From Nocardia lijiangensis NBRC 108240 (GTDB taxonomy: Bacteria > Actinomycetota > Actinomycetes > Mycobacteriales > Mycobacteriaceae), in assembly GCF_001613045.1 (NCBI RefSeq), contig NZ_BDBP01000017.1, positions 62,001-126,000 of the forward strand: DNA of 64,000 bases, read 5' to 3'. Shown one piece after another: positions 44,151-53,390 of the stretch. The translations under genes were made by a program, and so were the position numbers. Within the stretch, counting starts at the first letter, position 1, and every line of letters starts with the position of its first letter. Below the pieces are notes generated by a model. The model saw only the letters and a program-made list of their open reading frames with translations, was not told the origin of the DNA and searched no databases.

Positions 44151-45446
44151 GTGACGCAGACGACCGCCTCTGTCAATACCCAGTCCCTCGGTGAGCTCGA
44201 TCCCGAGCTCGCTGCCGCGATGGCAGGTGAGCTCGCCCGCGAGCGCGACACCCTGGAAATGATCGCCTCGGAGAACTTCGTGCCGCGCGCCGTGCTGCAG
44301 GCGCAGGGCAGCGTGCTGACCAACAAGTACGCCGAGGGCTACCCGGGCCGTCGCTACTACGGTGGCTGCGAGCACGTCGACGTCGTCGAGACCCTCGCAC
44401 GCGACCGCGCCAAGGCGCTGTTCGGCGCCGAATTCGCCAACGTGCAGCCGCATTCCGGCGCGCAGGCCAACGCCGCGGTGCTGATGGCGCTGATGAACCC
44501 GGGCGAGAAGCTGCTCGGCCTCGACCTCGCGCACGGCGGTCACCTGACGCACGGCATGCGGCTGAACTTCTCCGGCAAGCTCTACGAGGTGCACTCGTAC
44601 GGGGTGAGCAAGGAAGACCACCGCGTCGACATGGACGAGGTTCGCAAGATCGCGCTGGAGGCGCAGCCGAAGGTGATCGTGGCGGGCTGGTCGGCCTACC
44701 CGCGCCACCAGGACTTCGCCGCGTTCCGCGAGATCGCCGACGAGGTGGGCGCCTACCTGTGGGTGGACATGGCGCACTTCGCCGGTCTGGTCGCCGCCGG
44801 GCTGCACCCCTCCCCGGTGCCCTACGCCGACGTCGTCTCCTCCACCGTGCACAAGACCCTCGGCGGTCCGCGCTCCGGCCTGATCCTGGCCAAGCAGGAG
44901 TTCGCCAAGAAGCTGAACAGCTCGGTGTTCCCCGGCCAGCAGGGCGGTCCGCTCATGCACGCCATCGCCGCCAAGGCCGCCGCGTTCAAGATCGCCGCGA
45001 CCGACGAGTTCCGCGACCGTCAGGAGCGCACCCTGTCGGGCGCCAAGATCCTGGCCGAGCGCCTCAACGGCGCTGACGTCAAGGACAAGGGCATCAGCGT
45101 GCTCACCGGCGGCACCGACGTGCACCTGGTGCTCGTCGACCTGCGCAACTCCCAGATCGACGGCCAGCAGGGCGAGGATCTGCTGCATGAGATCGGTATC
45201 ACGGTGAACCGCAACGCCGTTCCGTTCGACCCGCGCCCGCCGATGGTCACCTCCGGTCTGCGCATCGGCACCGCAGCGCTGGCCACCCGTGGCTTCGGCG
45301 ACGCGGAGTTCACCGAGGTCGCCGACATCATCGCCACCGCACTGGTCGGCGGCTCGGACGCCGAGACCCTGCGCGGCCGCGTCACCAAGCTGGCCCAGAG
45401 CGTCCCGCTCTACCAGGGCCTGGAGGACTGGCGCCTGCTCGGCTGA
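44151..45446 (+). CDS. glyA: Serine hydroxymethyltransferase
   Basis: 431 aa from the GTG at 44151. All hallmarks are present: [31 protein letters not shown], the PLP lysine Lys235 in [15 protein letters not shown], and [13 protein letters not shown]. It interconverts serine and glycine with tetrahydrofolate, supplying one-carbon units. It is the counterpart of Rv1093 (glyA1). The usual neighbour desA2 has been displaced 12 kb downstream by accessory genes. Confidence 0.97.
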   Translation: MTQTTASVNTQSLGELDPELAAAMAGELARERDTLEMIASENFVPRAVLQAQGSVLTNKYAEGYPGRRYYGGCEHVDVVETLARDRAKALFGAEFANVQPHSGAQANAAVLMALMNPGEKLLGLDLAHGGHLTHGMRLNFSGKLYEVHSYGVSKEDHRVDMDEVRKIALEAQPKVIVAGWSAYPRHQDFAAFREIADEVGAYLWVDMAHFAGLVAAGLHPSPVPYADVVSSTVHKTLGGPRSGLILAKQEFAKKLNSSVFPGQQGGPLMHAIAAKAAAFKIAATDEFRDRQERTLSGAKILAERLNGADVKDKGISVLTGGTDVHLVLVDLRNSQIDGQQGEDLLHEIGITVNRNAVPFDPRPPMVTSGLRIGTAALATRGFGDAEFTEVADIIATALVGGSDAETLRGRVTKLAQSVPLYQGLEDWRLLG

Positions 45447-45459
45447 GCCATTCTTTGAC

Positions 45460-45491
45460 GAACGCCCTCACGGGACACCGTGGGGGCGTTC
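45460..45491. terminator. glyA terminator
   Basis: GAACGCCC-T-CACGG pairs with CCGTG-G-GGGCGTTC around GACA and is followed by GCTTTT, giving a near-canonical intrinsic terminator. Confidence 0.85.
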
Positions 45492-45590
45492 GCTTTTCGG
45501 CTCTGTCTCATCTTCGGTGGTGACGGATCATGCGCTATGCCAACAGGATTCGGTGGCGGAGTAGCGCGGGATCGCTTTGGAAAGTCACGC

Positions 45591-46517
45591 CTACCGTGCC
45601 GGCGTGGCTGCTGTGTTGCTGCTGCGGATGTGTTGGGTCAGGAAGAGGGCTGCGCGCTCGAGTGCCTGGTCGGCTTCGTCGAGAACGCCGGCGTAGGACT
45701 GGAAGACGTGGGGCACGTCGGCGGTGATGTCGAGGATCACGTTCACGCCGGCGTCGCGGGCGCGGGCGGCCATGCGGGTTGAGTCGTCCAGGAGGATCTC
45801 GTTGGTACCGGCCTGGAGGAGCATTGGCGGAAGTCCGGTCGGGTCGGCGCACAGGGCTGGGCTCGCCATTGGCTGGTGTGGGTCCTGCCCGGCGAGGTAG
45901 AGGGGCGCGATGGTTTCCTCGAGGTACTCGCGTGTGAAGATCGGGTCGATACCTGCTTTGGTGTCCATGCTCTCGCCCGACCCGGTGGCGTCGAGAGACG
46001 GGGAGAAGGCGACGATCGCGGCGGGTAGCGGGAGTCCTGCGTCGCGGACGGCGAGGCAGGTGGTGACGGTGAGGCCGCCGCCAGCGGAGTCTCCGGCGAA
46101 CGCGATGGCCGATGGGTCGTGCCCGCTGTCGAGGAGGGCGCGGTAGGCGCTGAGTGCGTCGTCGATCGCGGCGGGGAGCGGGTGCTCGGGGGCGAGCCGG
46201 TAGTCCAGTGAGTACGAGCTGAACCCGGTCTTGGCCACGAGGTGCCCGGTCAGTGACAGCGCGGTCTGGGGGGAGCCAGCCACCCAGCCGCCGCCGTGGA
46301 AGTACAGGATCGTTGCGGGGCGCGGGTTGTTGTCCGGCTCGACGTGCAGTGCGGGTCGGTCGCCGAGCGTCGTCCGCGTGGTGCGGATGCCACCCGGGAT
46401 GATCATCTGGTCCATCGTCGCCTTGAATCGGTCTCGGAACGCCTCGACCGATTGCGGGCCCTGCGGTCGGGGCTGTCGGAGCATCGCGTCGAGCCGGGCG
46501 CGTTGTTGCTTGCTCAT
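45591..46517 (-). CDS. Alpha/beta hydrolase (HSL-type esterase/lipase)
   Basis: 308 aa. The oxyanion-hole motif HGGGW (residues 74-78), nucleophile Ser144 in FAGDSAGGG and the late acid/His pair (DITADVPHVFQSY) define the hormone-sensitive-lipase family. It probably cleaves short-chain esters in the cytoplasm. Its ATG overlaps the stop of a short upstream frame by ATGA. The G/C bias is slightly lower than in core genes, consistent with an accessory origin. Confidence 0.88.
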   Translation of the reverse strand: MSKQQRARLDAMLRQPRPQGPQSVEAFRDRFKATMDQMIIPGGIRTTRTTLGDRPALHVEPDNNPRPATILYFHGGGWVAGSPQTALSLTGHLVAKTGFSSYSLDYRLAPEHPLPAAIDDALSAYRALLDSGHDPSAIAFAGDSAGGGLTVTTCLAVRDAGLPLPAAIVAFSPSLDATGSGESMDTKAGIDPIFTREYLEETIAPLYLAGQDPHQPMASPALCADPTGLPPMLLQAGTNEILLDDSTRMAARARDAGVNVILDITADVPHVFQSYAGVLDEADQALERAALFLTQHIRSSNTAATPAR

Positions 46518-46606
46518 GCGGGTCGTTCCTGTCGGTTGCCGGCGCTGGTGGCCGGGGTGCGGTTCGTGTGCAGCCAGGTCATTTCGTCGCGGTACTGGGC
46601 CCGCAC
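46514..46606 (-). CDS. Possible 30-codon leader ORF of the esterase gene
   Basis: A GTG-started frame (beginning VRAQYRDEMTWLHTNRTP) ends with a TGA overlapping the esterase ATG (ATGA). It could be a leader peptide or the 3' remnant of a lost gene; the frame extends upstream a little without a better start. There is no ribosome binding site of note. Confidence 0.25.
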   Translation of the reverse strand: MRAQYRDEMTWLHTNRTPATSAGNRQERPA

Positions 46607-46625
46607 GGCTTCAGATCCGTTCGAG

Positions 46626-46671
46626 GGACTGTAAATACAAGTGGGACAGGGCCTTTGAGTTGACAGACCCT
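46626..46671. mobile_element. Possible fused IS ends (IS256-like footprint)
   Basis: A 46-bp stretch begins GGGACTGTAAA and ends TTGACAGACCC, so both outer ends read GGGWCTGT inward, as in IS256-family ends. It is AT-richer than its surroundings. No target duplication flanks it. It may be a nearly complete internal deletion of an element, or coincidence. Confidence 0.25.
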
Positions 46672-46770
46672 ACGACGGCTGAAGCTTGGGGGTCTCGGGA
46701 GACGGGTCGGCGTGGTCGAGCCGGGCCGACTCCGCCACCTACCGGGCGCTGACGGCGCCTGGCGGTCTCA

Positions 46771-47805
46771 CTACTTTTTCACCAGGTTTTTCGCGGTCAT
46801 GCTCTGCGCGGCGGTGATGATGGCGTCCTCGGGGTTGCGCGTCCGCCAGCCCAGTACGCGGCGGGCCTTCTCGTTGGAGGTCTTCTTGGCGTAGCCGAGG
46901 TCAGGCGCGACAGAACGCAGTTGTGTGGAGAACACGGCGCCGATCCGCACGATGATGTTCGGGATGCTGCGGGTCGGGACGTTGTCGGCTGCGTCGCCGA
47001 GGTGTGCCCTGATGGTGGCGGCGATCTCCTTCATCGGGATCGCTGGCCCGTTCGAGAGCAGGAAGCGCTGGCTGGCGGCATCCGGCGTCGTCATCGCCAG
47101 GATATGTGCCGCGGCCACGTCGCGTACATCGACGATCGGGATGAAAAGGTTCGGAAGGCCGGGCATTTCGCCGCCGAGCAGCGCCTGGATGAGGTGGTTC
47201 GAACCCGAGACGTCCGTGCCCATGACAGGCCCCATCGTTGCGACGGGGAGCAACGTGGACAGTTCCATCGAACCCCCCTCGGCGTCGATGAAGTCCCAGG
47301 CGGCACGCTCGGCGAGGGTCTTGCTCTTGGCGTACGCGTCGACGCCGGGGCCGTTGAGGAGGGTCCAGTCGGCCTCGGTGAAGACGTGGTCGTCGTGCGG
47401 GTGGCCCCAGCTGACGGCGTGGAACGCGGAGGTGAGGACGACGCGCTCGACGCCGGCGTCGCGGGCGGCGCGCAGGACTCGCAGGGCGCCTTCGCGGGCG
47501 GGGAGGACGAGGTCGTCCTCGTTTTGGACGTGTCCGGGTTGGACGGGGGAGGCGACGTGCAGTACGAAGTCGACGTCGGCGACGGCTTCGGCCCAGCCTG
47601 TGTCGTCAGTGAGGTCGGCGGCGGCGAAGCTCAAGTTGTCGCCGCGCGCCATGCCCGCGTCGGTGAGCACCGATCGCACGGCGGGCTCGCGCCGCAGGGA
47701 CCTGACCGTGGTGCGCACGCGGTAGCCCTGTTCGAGGAGTTGGAGGATGCAGTGACCGGCGATGAAGCCCGATCCGCCGGTGACAAGCACGAGTTGCTGG
47801 GTCAT
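46771..47805 (-). CDS. NAD(P)-dependent epimerase/aldehyde reductase (extended SDR)
   Basis: 344 aa from the ATG at 47805 (an ATG three codons earlier is possible). The Rossmann motif VTGGSGFIAGHCILQLL opens the protein, followed by HVASP and an active site with Tyr and Lys in VDAYAKSKTLAE. This arrangement matches dihydroflavonol-4-reductase/aldehyde-reductase-like extended SDRs. The substrate is unknown. It is divergent from the XRE regulator gene with about 100 bp between, so the regulator may control it. Confidence 0.88.
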   Translation of the reverse strand: MTQQLVLVTGGSGFIAGHCILQLLEQGYRVRTTVRSLRREPAVRSVLTDAGMARGDNLSFAAADLTDDTGWAEAVADVDFVLHVASPVQPGHVQNEDDLVLPAREGALRVLRAARDAGVERVVLTSAFHAVSWGHPHDDHVFTEADWTLLNGPGVDAYAKSKTLAERAAWDFIDAEGGSMELSTLLPVATMGPVMGTDVSGSNHLIQALLGGEMPGLPNLFIPIVDVRDVAAAHILAMTTPDAASQRFLLSNGPAIPMKEIAATIRAHLGDAADNVPTRSIPNIIVRIGAVFSTQLRSVAPDLGYAKKTSNEKARRVLGWRTRNPEDAIITAAQSMTAKNLVKK

Positions 47806-47907
47806 AGCCGCCATGTTCCGTGCCTGGCAGGCCGACAGCCAGCACCTTCGCGTTCCTGGGGGTGGCAGGACCAGTCACGTCCCGGCGTCGCGGATTACGG
47901 TGGGGAC

Positions 47908-48777
47908 GTGACCGGTGAACAGAACTTGCTGGGCGATTACCTGCGCGCCCGCCGCGAGCTCGTGACCCCTGAGCAGGTCGGGATCCCCGTCCTGGGTGTG
48001 CGGCGGGTCCCCGGCCTGCGCCGCGAGGAGGTCGCCATGCTCGCCGGCATCAGCGCCGACTACTACCTGCGCCTCGAGCAAGGCCGCGACCGCAAGCCTT
48101 CGGTCCAGGTCCTCGAATCCATCGCCCGCGTACTGCAACTCGACGAGGACACCAGCGCTTACCTGCTCGGGCTCGCGGCCGACAAGCCCCGCCGCCAGCG
48201 GCGACCGGTCAAGGAGACCGTGCCACCCAGCATCGTGAAGCTCCTCGGAACACTTCCGCTGCCAGCGTTCGTGGAAGGGCGCTACCTCGACGTCCTCGCT
48301 GCCAATCCCCTGGCCACTGCGCTGTCGCCGCGCCTCACGGTCGGAGCCAACAGGCTGCGCGACGTGTTCCTCGACCCCGCCGAGCGCTCCCTGTTCCCGG
48401 ACTGGGAGATCGCCACCGAAGGTCTGATCGCGGGCTTCCGACAGTCGGTCGGCACCGACATCGACGATCCCCGCTTCATCGAGCTCGTCGGCGAACTCTC
48501 CCTCGCCAGCCCCCGCTTCCTCCGGCTCTGGGCCCGGCACGACGTCAAACCGCGACAGGGCACGCTCATGCGCTTCGACCACCCCCAGGTCGGCCGCCTG
48601 GTTCTCAACCGCGAGAAGCTCCTCATCACCAGCACCAACGGAATGATGCTCGTCATGTACCACGCCAACATCGGAAGCGACGACGCCGACAAACTCGCGA
48701 TCCTCGCCTCCGCCACCCTGTCCCCAGCAACAGCTCGTGATGTGGCCAACGACAAGAGTGTGGAAGTAGCTACCTGA
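47908..48777 (+). CDS. XRE-family regulator with MmyB-like C-terminal domain
   Basis: 289 aa from the GTG at 47908, where TACGGT lies six bases upstream. The helix-turn-helix (PGLRREEVAMLAGISADYYLRLEQGRD) is followed by a MmyB-like ligand domain containing ANPLATAL and a PAS-like core. Such regulators in actinobacteria usually sit divergent from a reductase or dehydrogenase gene that they repress, as here. The ligand may be a fatty acid, but this is not established. Confidence 0.9.
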   Translation: MTGEQNLLGDYLRARRELVTPEQVGIPVLGVRRVPGLRREEVAMLAGISADYYLRLEQGRDRKPSVQVLESIARVLQLDEDTSAYLLGLAADKPRRQRRPVKETVPPSIVKLLGTLPLPAFVEGRYLDVLAANPLATALSPRLTVGANRLRDVFLDPAERSLFPDWEIATEGLIAGFRQSVGTDIDDPRFIELVGELSLASPRFLRLWARHDVKPRQGTLMRFDHPQVGRLVLNREKLLITSTNGMMLVMYHANIGSDDADKLAILASATLSPATARDVANDKSVEVAT

Positions 48778-48820
48778 AGGCTGTGCACCAGGCCAGCTCC
48801 CACCTACTTCGACACAGGAC

Positions 48821-49040
48821 CTAGTGTTCTGCGCCTGAAATGCGTTGGGTAATTGGAGGATTCGGTGGTGGTGCGGACTGGGCGGCCGAGGTCGGGTCCG
48901 GATTTCGACGGTGACCGAGGCGCAGCGCCGTCGACCGATGGAACGCCAACCCGTGCCCGTTCGTCTGGCGCAAGACCGTCGACGAGATCCTCGACTCCCT
49001 CGCCCGATATCTACAACGCATTTCAGGCGCAGAACACTAG
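48821..49040. mobile_element. Internally deleted IS630-family element (MITE-like, 218 bp)
   Basis: Perfect 26-bp terminal inverted repeats lie at 48822-48847 and 49014-49039, beginning TAGTGTTCTGCGCC and ending in its complement; the outer TA matches the IS630 target duplication. Inside, a GTG with GGAGG upstream starts VVVRTGRPRSG (typical IS630 transposase N-terminus), and the right end encodes NPCPFVWRKTVDEILDSLA, then RYLQRISGAEH before the stop (typical C-terminus). About 900 bp of catalytic sequence between them is missing, so it cannot transpose by itself. Confidence 0.88.
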
Positions 49041-49474
49041 CCCGTCGGCAGATCGATGCCCTTGGCCGCGGCGAGCTGGGTGAGCTTCTCCCTCTCGTCG
49101 ATGGCCACCGCGACGTAGGCGTGCAGCCTCCCGTCGTCGCGGCGCAGCAGGTACTCGTAATCGCCGTCGGTGAGCAGGTTTCCGTCCTCGTCATAGAAAT
49201 GCCAGCGCACCCGCACCCGCACGATGAGCGGCGTCAGATCGACCTGCTCGAGCACCGTGTGGCCGACGCGGGCCAGCCCGAGCCGCTGATAGAAGGGGTA
49301 CGACTGCGCAAGCCCCTGCGCCATCTCGGCATTGGTGGACAGCGAGCCTACGAACGCGTCGCTGAGAATGGTGCCCGGCGTGCCCCACAGCGCCGCCGAC
49401 CGTTCGGCGTCGAAAGCGCTCAACGCGGCCTGATAGTCGTCGAGGAACGACTCGATCTCATCCCGGGTTGTCAT
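49037..49474 (-). CDS. SnoaL-like/ketosteroid-isomerase-fold protein, stop codon at element edge
   Basis: 145 aa. The small alpha+beta cone of the NTF2/SnoaL superfamily is indicated by an opening ESFLDDYQAALSAFDAE helix and strands HTVLEQVDLTPLIVRVRVRWHFYDEDG. TAGGTT lies six bases before GGAGGA and the ATG, so both leaderless and Shine-Dalgarno initiation are possible. Its TAG stop is formed by the TA target site plus the first base of the IS630-type element, so the original C-terminus may have been longer. Confidence 0.7.
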   Translation of the reverse strand: MTTRDEIESFLDDYQAALSAFDAERSAALWGTPGTILSDAFVGSLSTNAEMAQGLAQSYPFYQRLGLARVGHTVLEQVDLTPLIVRVRVRWHFYDEDGNLLTDGDYEYLLRRDDGRLHAYVAVAIDEREKLTQLAAAKGIDLPTG

Positions 49475-49614
49475 TCCTCCAACCTAGGCCGACCGGCATC
49501 CACCGGAAGACCTGACACACGCCGCCGGGGCTCGGGCAGACGGCGTTGTCCGAAGCCGTCGCACCGGCCGCGCAGACGCCGGGGACGGTTGCGGGCTGAT
49601 TCGGTGACCAGCGG

Positions 49615-50352
49615 TTACCCGTCCATGCGGGCCCGCGCTCGGATGATCGATTCGTCCAGGTAGCGGGTGATGTCGGCGCTGGAGCCGGGGCGGATCATGA
49701 GGGCGCGGTTGGCGGGGACTTCGCAGTAGCGGCCGTCGTCGGTGTCGATCCAGCGGAGCTTGCCAGTGCGCAGCGGGTCGGCGTTGCGGGGACCGAGCAG
49801 GACGGTGACGGTGCCGCGGGTGCTGCACGACTGACGCCAGAAGCGGCGGTAGCGGTCCCGGGTCGCGGCGGCCGGTGCGCTGCCGAAGGGGTCGGGGCGG
49901 TCGTCGGCGAGATCGTCCAGGAGATAGGTTCTTTCGGCGACGCCGCCCGGCTTGTGGTCGGGCAGCAGCCGGACGAGTTCGGTGGCGAGCTGGTCCGTTC
50001 GGCAGTGGCGCAGGCGGATCTTCCCGCCGTCGGGCGCCGGGTTCTGCAGTGCGACGACACCGGAACCGCCCCGGTGCGCGCAGCCGATGGCGCGCAGCTC
50101 GGCGCCGCCCCGCCGGTTGTCGATGCCGAAAAGCTCGATGCGCCAATCAGGTCTGGCCAGCACGTCGATGGCGCGCTGCAGCGGCATGTGCTCGGCGCCG
50201 CCCAGTTCGGTGCGGAAGTCGCGCTGGTAGGCCTGGTACTCGCGGAGGCCGGGGTGGCGGCTGGTGAAGCGGAAGGGGAACGGCATCCGGTCCAGGCCGG
50301 TGCCGAACCACACCGCGGCGAACTGTTCGGCCGAGAGGGTCCACTGCGCCAT
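49615..50352 (-). CDS. espG: EspG-family ESX secretion chaperone
   Basis: 245 aa starting MAQWTLSAEQFAAVWFGTGLDRMPFPF, the typical EspG opening, with a mixed alpha/beta core and a C-terminal region WIDTDDGRYCEVP. EspG proteins bind PPE-type substrates in the cytosol and guide them to the ESX machine. Its ATG shares one base with the stop of the upstream PPE-like gene (TGATG), so chaperone and client are coupled. No ESX core genes lie in this window. Confidence 0.85.
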   Translation of the reverse strand: MAQWTLSAEQFAAVWFGTGLDRMPFPFRFTSRHPGLREYQAYQRDFRTELGGAEHMPLQRAIDVLARPDWRIELFGIDNRRGGAELRAIGCAHRGGSGVVALQNPAPDGGKIRLRHCRTDQLATELVRLLPDHKPGGVAERTYLLDDLADDRPDPFGSAPAAATRDRYRRFWRQSCSTRGTVTVLLGPRNADPLRTGKLRWIDTDDGRYCEVPANRALMIRPGSSADITRYLDESIIRARARMDG

Positions 50353-52010
50353 CAGTCGGCTCCCAACGCGGGCGGGACGGTCTTGGGCGTCTCGCCGATC
50401 AGTTCCTGGCCGTGCTCCTCGGAACGCAGGTACCGCGCCGACCGGTGCTCCCCGTCCTCCTCGGTGCGGGTTCGGGGAGTGGAGGGCATCAAGCCCGCGT
50501 ATCCGGTGGATCCTGGGGCGCCGGGACGGACCGGAACACCCGATGGCGGTGGGGTGTTCGGTGTGGCCGCGGGCTGGGCGGGTACCGAGGAGCCCGGGCT
50601 GGGCGGTGGCGTCGGCGGGGTGGTTGCCGGTCCGAGCGGTGGCGGGGTGGGGCGCGCGGAGGTGTCGTGGAGCGCGGTGGGAGCGAGGGGAGTCGGCGGG
50701 CTCGCGACGGGGGATGCGCCGAGTGGTGCGGTCGGCGTGAAGGGTGTGGTGGGCGTGAAGGGCGTGGTTGGCGTCGGGAGCGTGGGTGCGGGGGTGGTCG
50801 CCGGTGACGAGGAAGGCATGGGCGACGCGGATGGCGGTGTCGGCGGAGAAGGCGTCGGCGAGGACGAGGCAGACTGCGCGGCAACGGAATCCGGATCGGC
50901 GTGCGGTTGCCGCGGAGTGGATGCGCCGTTCTCGCCGGATGACGACTGCTGATCTGACCCTGCACCCGCACCGGCCGTCTCCGGCGTCGCCCCCACCTGT
51001 AGTCCTGCCTCCACAGGCGCTCCGCCCGCAGGCTTGTCACCATCGTCGGGCCGGGTTTCGGGTTCGGGCCGGGTCCCCGGCGGCGCTTCGCCCTCGGGCT
51101 GCGCTTCAGGCTGGGACCGGTTGTCGGTCAGCAGGTCCACACCGCTCTCGGGCTCCGCTGTGTTCTCGGGCTGCGGTGTCTGCTTGGGCTCCGCACCGTT
51201 CGCGGACTGCGCGGCGTTCTCCGTTTGCAGACCGCTGCCGATCTGGGCTCCCGCCCCTGCGTGTACTCCTGCTCCCGGTTGCACGTCGTTGTCGGCCTGT
51301 GCGCCCGGCTGCACCTCGGTGGACGCCTGCCCCTCGCCCCCCTGATCCGTCGACGTCGACGATCCGATCAGCTCATCGCGATCCGATCCCGAAACTCCTT
51401 CCGTCGCGACGGGATCGGTGACAGGCCGCGCTCCATCCGGCGGAACCGAAGCGAACCCCGGCCGTCCACCCCCGCCCAGCAGTCCGTCGATCATCCCCCC
51501 GCCGCCCGGGCCCACCGGCGACGGCAGCGTCGGTATGCGCGGCGCCGTCGCGCCGTACGGCTGGATGTAGAGCCGGTTCATATCGTCGCGCGCCTGTTCC
51601 TCGCGCGCATTGCGGTCCTCCGGGGTGGACGAATTCCCGGCATCGGCCACCACATCCGGTATGGCCGCCTTGAAGTGGGCGGCCGCGCTGCCCGCCGCCG
51701 TGAGCGGCTCGGACTGGCGACCCAGCGCCGCCCCCAGTTCCGTCAGCTGCGTGACGAATTCGCGGACCCCGCGCACCGCCGCGTCGGCCGCCGCGCCCTC
51801 CCACCGTTGGTCGACGGCGCGCTGGAGCGCCGAGCCGAATTGCTCGCCCGCGGTCCCGACCGCCGTGGACAGCGCGGACCACGCGGCGTGGGCGCCCTCC
51901 AGTCCGGCGGGATTCATCCGATCGGCCGCCTTCTTGATCTCCGCGTGGGAAAAGCTCTGCGCGTTCTCGGGATTGGTGATCGCGCGGCCGTCGACGCCAT
52001 GCACTGCCAT
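50352..52010 (-). CDS. PPE-like protein with long disordered tail
   Basis: 552 aa. The N-terminal 170 residues are helical, PPE-like: FSHAEIKKAADRMNPAGLEGAHAAW, then RWEGAAADAAVRGVREFVTQL. The remaining 380 residues are Pro/Ser/Thr/Ala-rich low-complexity sequence with repeats such as SPTPSPPTPPSASP and GAxxQ, and no fold. This is the layout of nocardial PPE-type ESX substrates. The immediately following EspG gene is its likely chaperone. The function outside the cell is unknown. Confidence 0.8.
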   Translation of the reverse strand: MAVHGVDGRAITNPENAQSFSHAEIKKAADRMNPAGLEGAHAAWSALSTAVGTAGEQFGSALQRAVDQRWEGAAADAAVRGVREFVTQLTELGAALGRQSEPLTAAGSAAAHFKAAIPDVVADAGNSSTPEDRNAREEQARDDMNRLYIQPYGATAPRIPTLPSPVGPGGGGMIDGLLGGGGRPGFASVPPDGARPVTDPVATEGVSGSDRDELIGSSTSTDQGGEGQASTEVQPGAQADNDVQPGAGVHAGAGAQIGSGLQTENAAQSANGAEPKQTPQPENTAEPESGVDLLTDNRSQPEAQPEGEAPPGTRPEPETRPDDGDKPAGGAPVEAGLQVGATPETAGAGAGSDQQSSSGENGASTPRQPHADPDSVAAQSASSSPTPSPPTPPSASPMPSSSPATTPAPTLPTPTTPFTPTTPFTPTAPLGASPVASPPTPLAPTALHDTSARPTPPPLGPATTPPTPPPSPGSSVPAQPAATPNTPPPSGVPVRPGAPGSTGYAGLMPSTPRTRTEEDGEHRSARYLRSEEHGQELIGETPKTVPPALGAD

Positions 52011-52096
52011 CGCGGTGGCCCCTTCCGTCAGTGCTGTTTGAACCTAATAGACGCATCAGCGCACGGCGCGGTTCCACCGAAACTCGCGAAATCCGT

Positions 52097-53278
52097 TCAG
52101 CGAGCAGCCAGCAGGGCGGCGTAGTCGCGAAGTTCGATGTCGTTGGCGGCGTTGTCGCCGTACTTCGTCATCAGCGAGAAGAGCCGCGATTCCAGGAACC
52201 AGTTGCGCAGCCGGATGCCGAATGCGGTGGTCGGCGCGAGGAACCGGCCCGCGTTGGAGTTGCCCGCGATCTTGGCGTAGCGGCGCATGATCTCGTCGTA
52301 ACGTGCGAAGGCCGCGGTGTGGTCGCCGTCGGCGAGCGCGAGTTCGCCCGCGATCACGTACGCGCCGACCACCGCGAGCCCGGTGCCGAAGCCGCCCAGG
52401 GTGTTTCCGTACGCCGCATCGCCGACGAGCGTGACCCGGCCCGCGCTGTAGCGGTCCATCCGCACCTGGCCCATCGAATCGAGGTAGACGTCGTCGAACT
52501 CGGCCAGTTCGGCGAGCATTCGCGGCACTTCCCAGCCCAGCCCGGCGTAACGCTCGGCGACGATGCGCCGCTGGGCGTCGACGTCGTCGCGCGCGTACTC
52601 CAGTTCCGGTGCGGCGAACAGGTACAGCTGCTGGGCCTTCGAGCCGCCGCTGATCGCGAGCCTGCCCGGTGCGTTGTAGCCGTACGCCGTGGCGCGCTCG
52701 CGCGGCGTCGCCGAGTCGCTCCACGGGCTCGCGCCCGCGACGCAGTAGTAGTGCCCGAGGTGCCGCACGAAGTCGCGCTCCGGCCCGAACGCCAGACGCC
52801 GGACCCGGGAATGCATTCCGTCGGCGCCGAAGACGAGATCGAAGGTGCGCGCCGGACCGTGCTCGAAGGTCGCGTGCACGCCGTCGGCGGTCTCGGTGAG
52901 TCCGGTGATCGAATCCCCGAAGACGTACTCGCAGCTGCCCGCGCTGCGGCGATACAGGATTTCGGCGAGGTCGCCGCGCAGGATCTCCACGTCACCGCCG
53001 GTGAAATCGCCGGACATGACGGCGCGCCGCGTGCCGTGCTCGTCGACGAACACCACGTCCGAGGCGCCGGTGCGGTGCGCCTGGATCTCCTCCCAGACGC
53101 CCATCCGCTCCAGCACGGTGCGGTGCGTGCGGCCCTTGAAGTCGACGGCCTGCCCGCCGGGGCGCGGCGCGGCGGCGCGCTCGACGACGGTGACCGTGCA
53201 GCCGTAGCGGTGCAGCCAGTACGCGAGGGCGGGGCCTGCGATACCGGCGCCGGAAACGAGGACGGACAGGTTGCGCAT
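52097..53278 (-). CDS. FAD-dependent monooxygenase (TetX/PHBH-like)
   Basis: 393 aa from the ATG at 53278. The FAD motif GAGIAGPA (residues 10-17), the RGDL pair and GDAAYGNTLGGFGTGLAV near residue 290 define class A flavoprotein monooxygenases related to TetX and aromatic hydroxylases. It could hydroxylate a natural product or an antibiotic (TetX- or rifampicin-type), but the substrate cannot be told from sequence. It is divergent from a TetR regulator gene with a 112-bp intergenic region. Confidence 0.9.
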   Translation of the reverse strand: MRNLSVLVSGAGIAGPALAYWLHRYGCTVTVVERAAAPRPGGQAVDFKGRTHRTVLERMGVWEEIQAHRTGASDVVFVDEHGTRRAVMSGDFTGGDVEILRGDLAEILYRRSAGSCEYVFGDSITGLTETADGVHATFEHGPARTFDLVFGADGMHSRVRRLAFGPERDFVRHLGHYYCVAGASPWSDSATPRERATAYGYNAPGRLAISGGSKAQQLYLFAAPELEYARDDVDAQRRIVAERYAGLGWEVPRMLAELAEFDDVYLDSMGQVRMDRYSAGRVTLVGDAAYGNTLGGFGTGLAVVGAYVIAGELALADGDHTAAFARYDEIMRRYAKIAGNSNAGRFLAPTTAFGIRLRNWFLESRLFSLMTKYGDNAANDIELRDYAALLAAR

Positions 53279-53390
53279 TGTTTCTCCCGAAGTCGTAATT
53301 GTGTCCGCCGTATTCTGTTTCCGATGGACGCAGATCAGCGTATGGTAGACACAGTTCCGAGTCAACCCGTTCGTCCTGGAGGATTCGCCC
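53279..53390. promoter_or_regulatory. Divergent promoter region, FAD-monooxygenase/TetR
   Basis: GTGTCCGCCGTAT (about 53306) and GTATGGTAGACAC (about 53339) form an imperfect inverted repeat (9 of 13) centred between the two starts. TATGGT could be a -10 for the TetR gene. It is a plausible operator. Confidence 0.4.
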
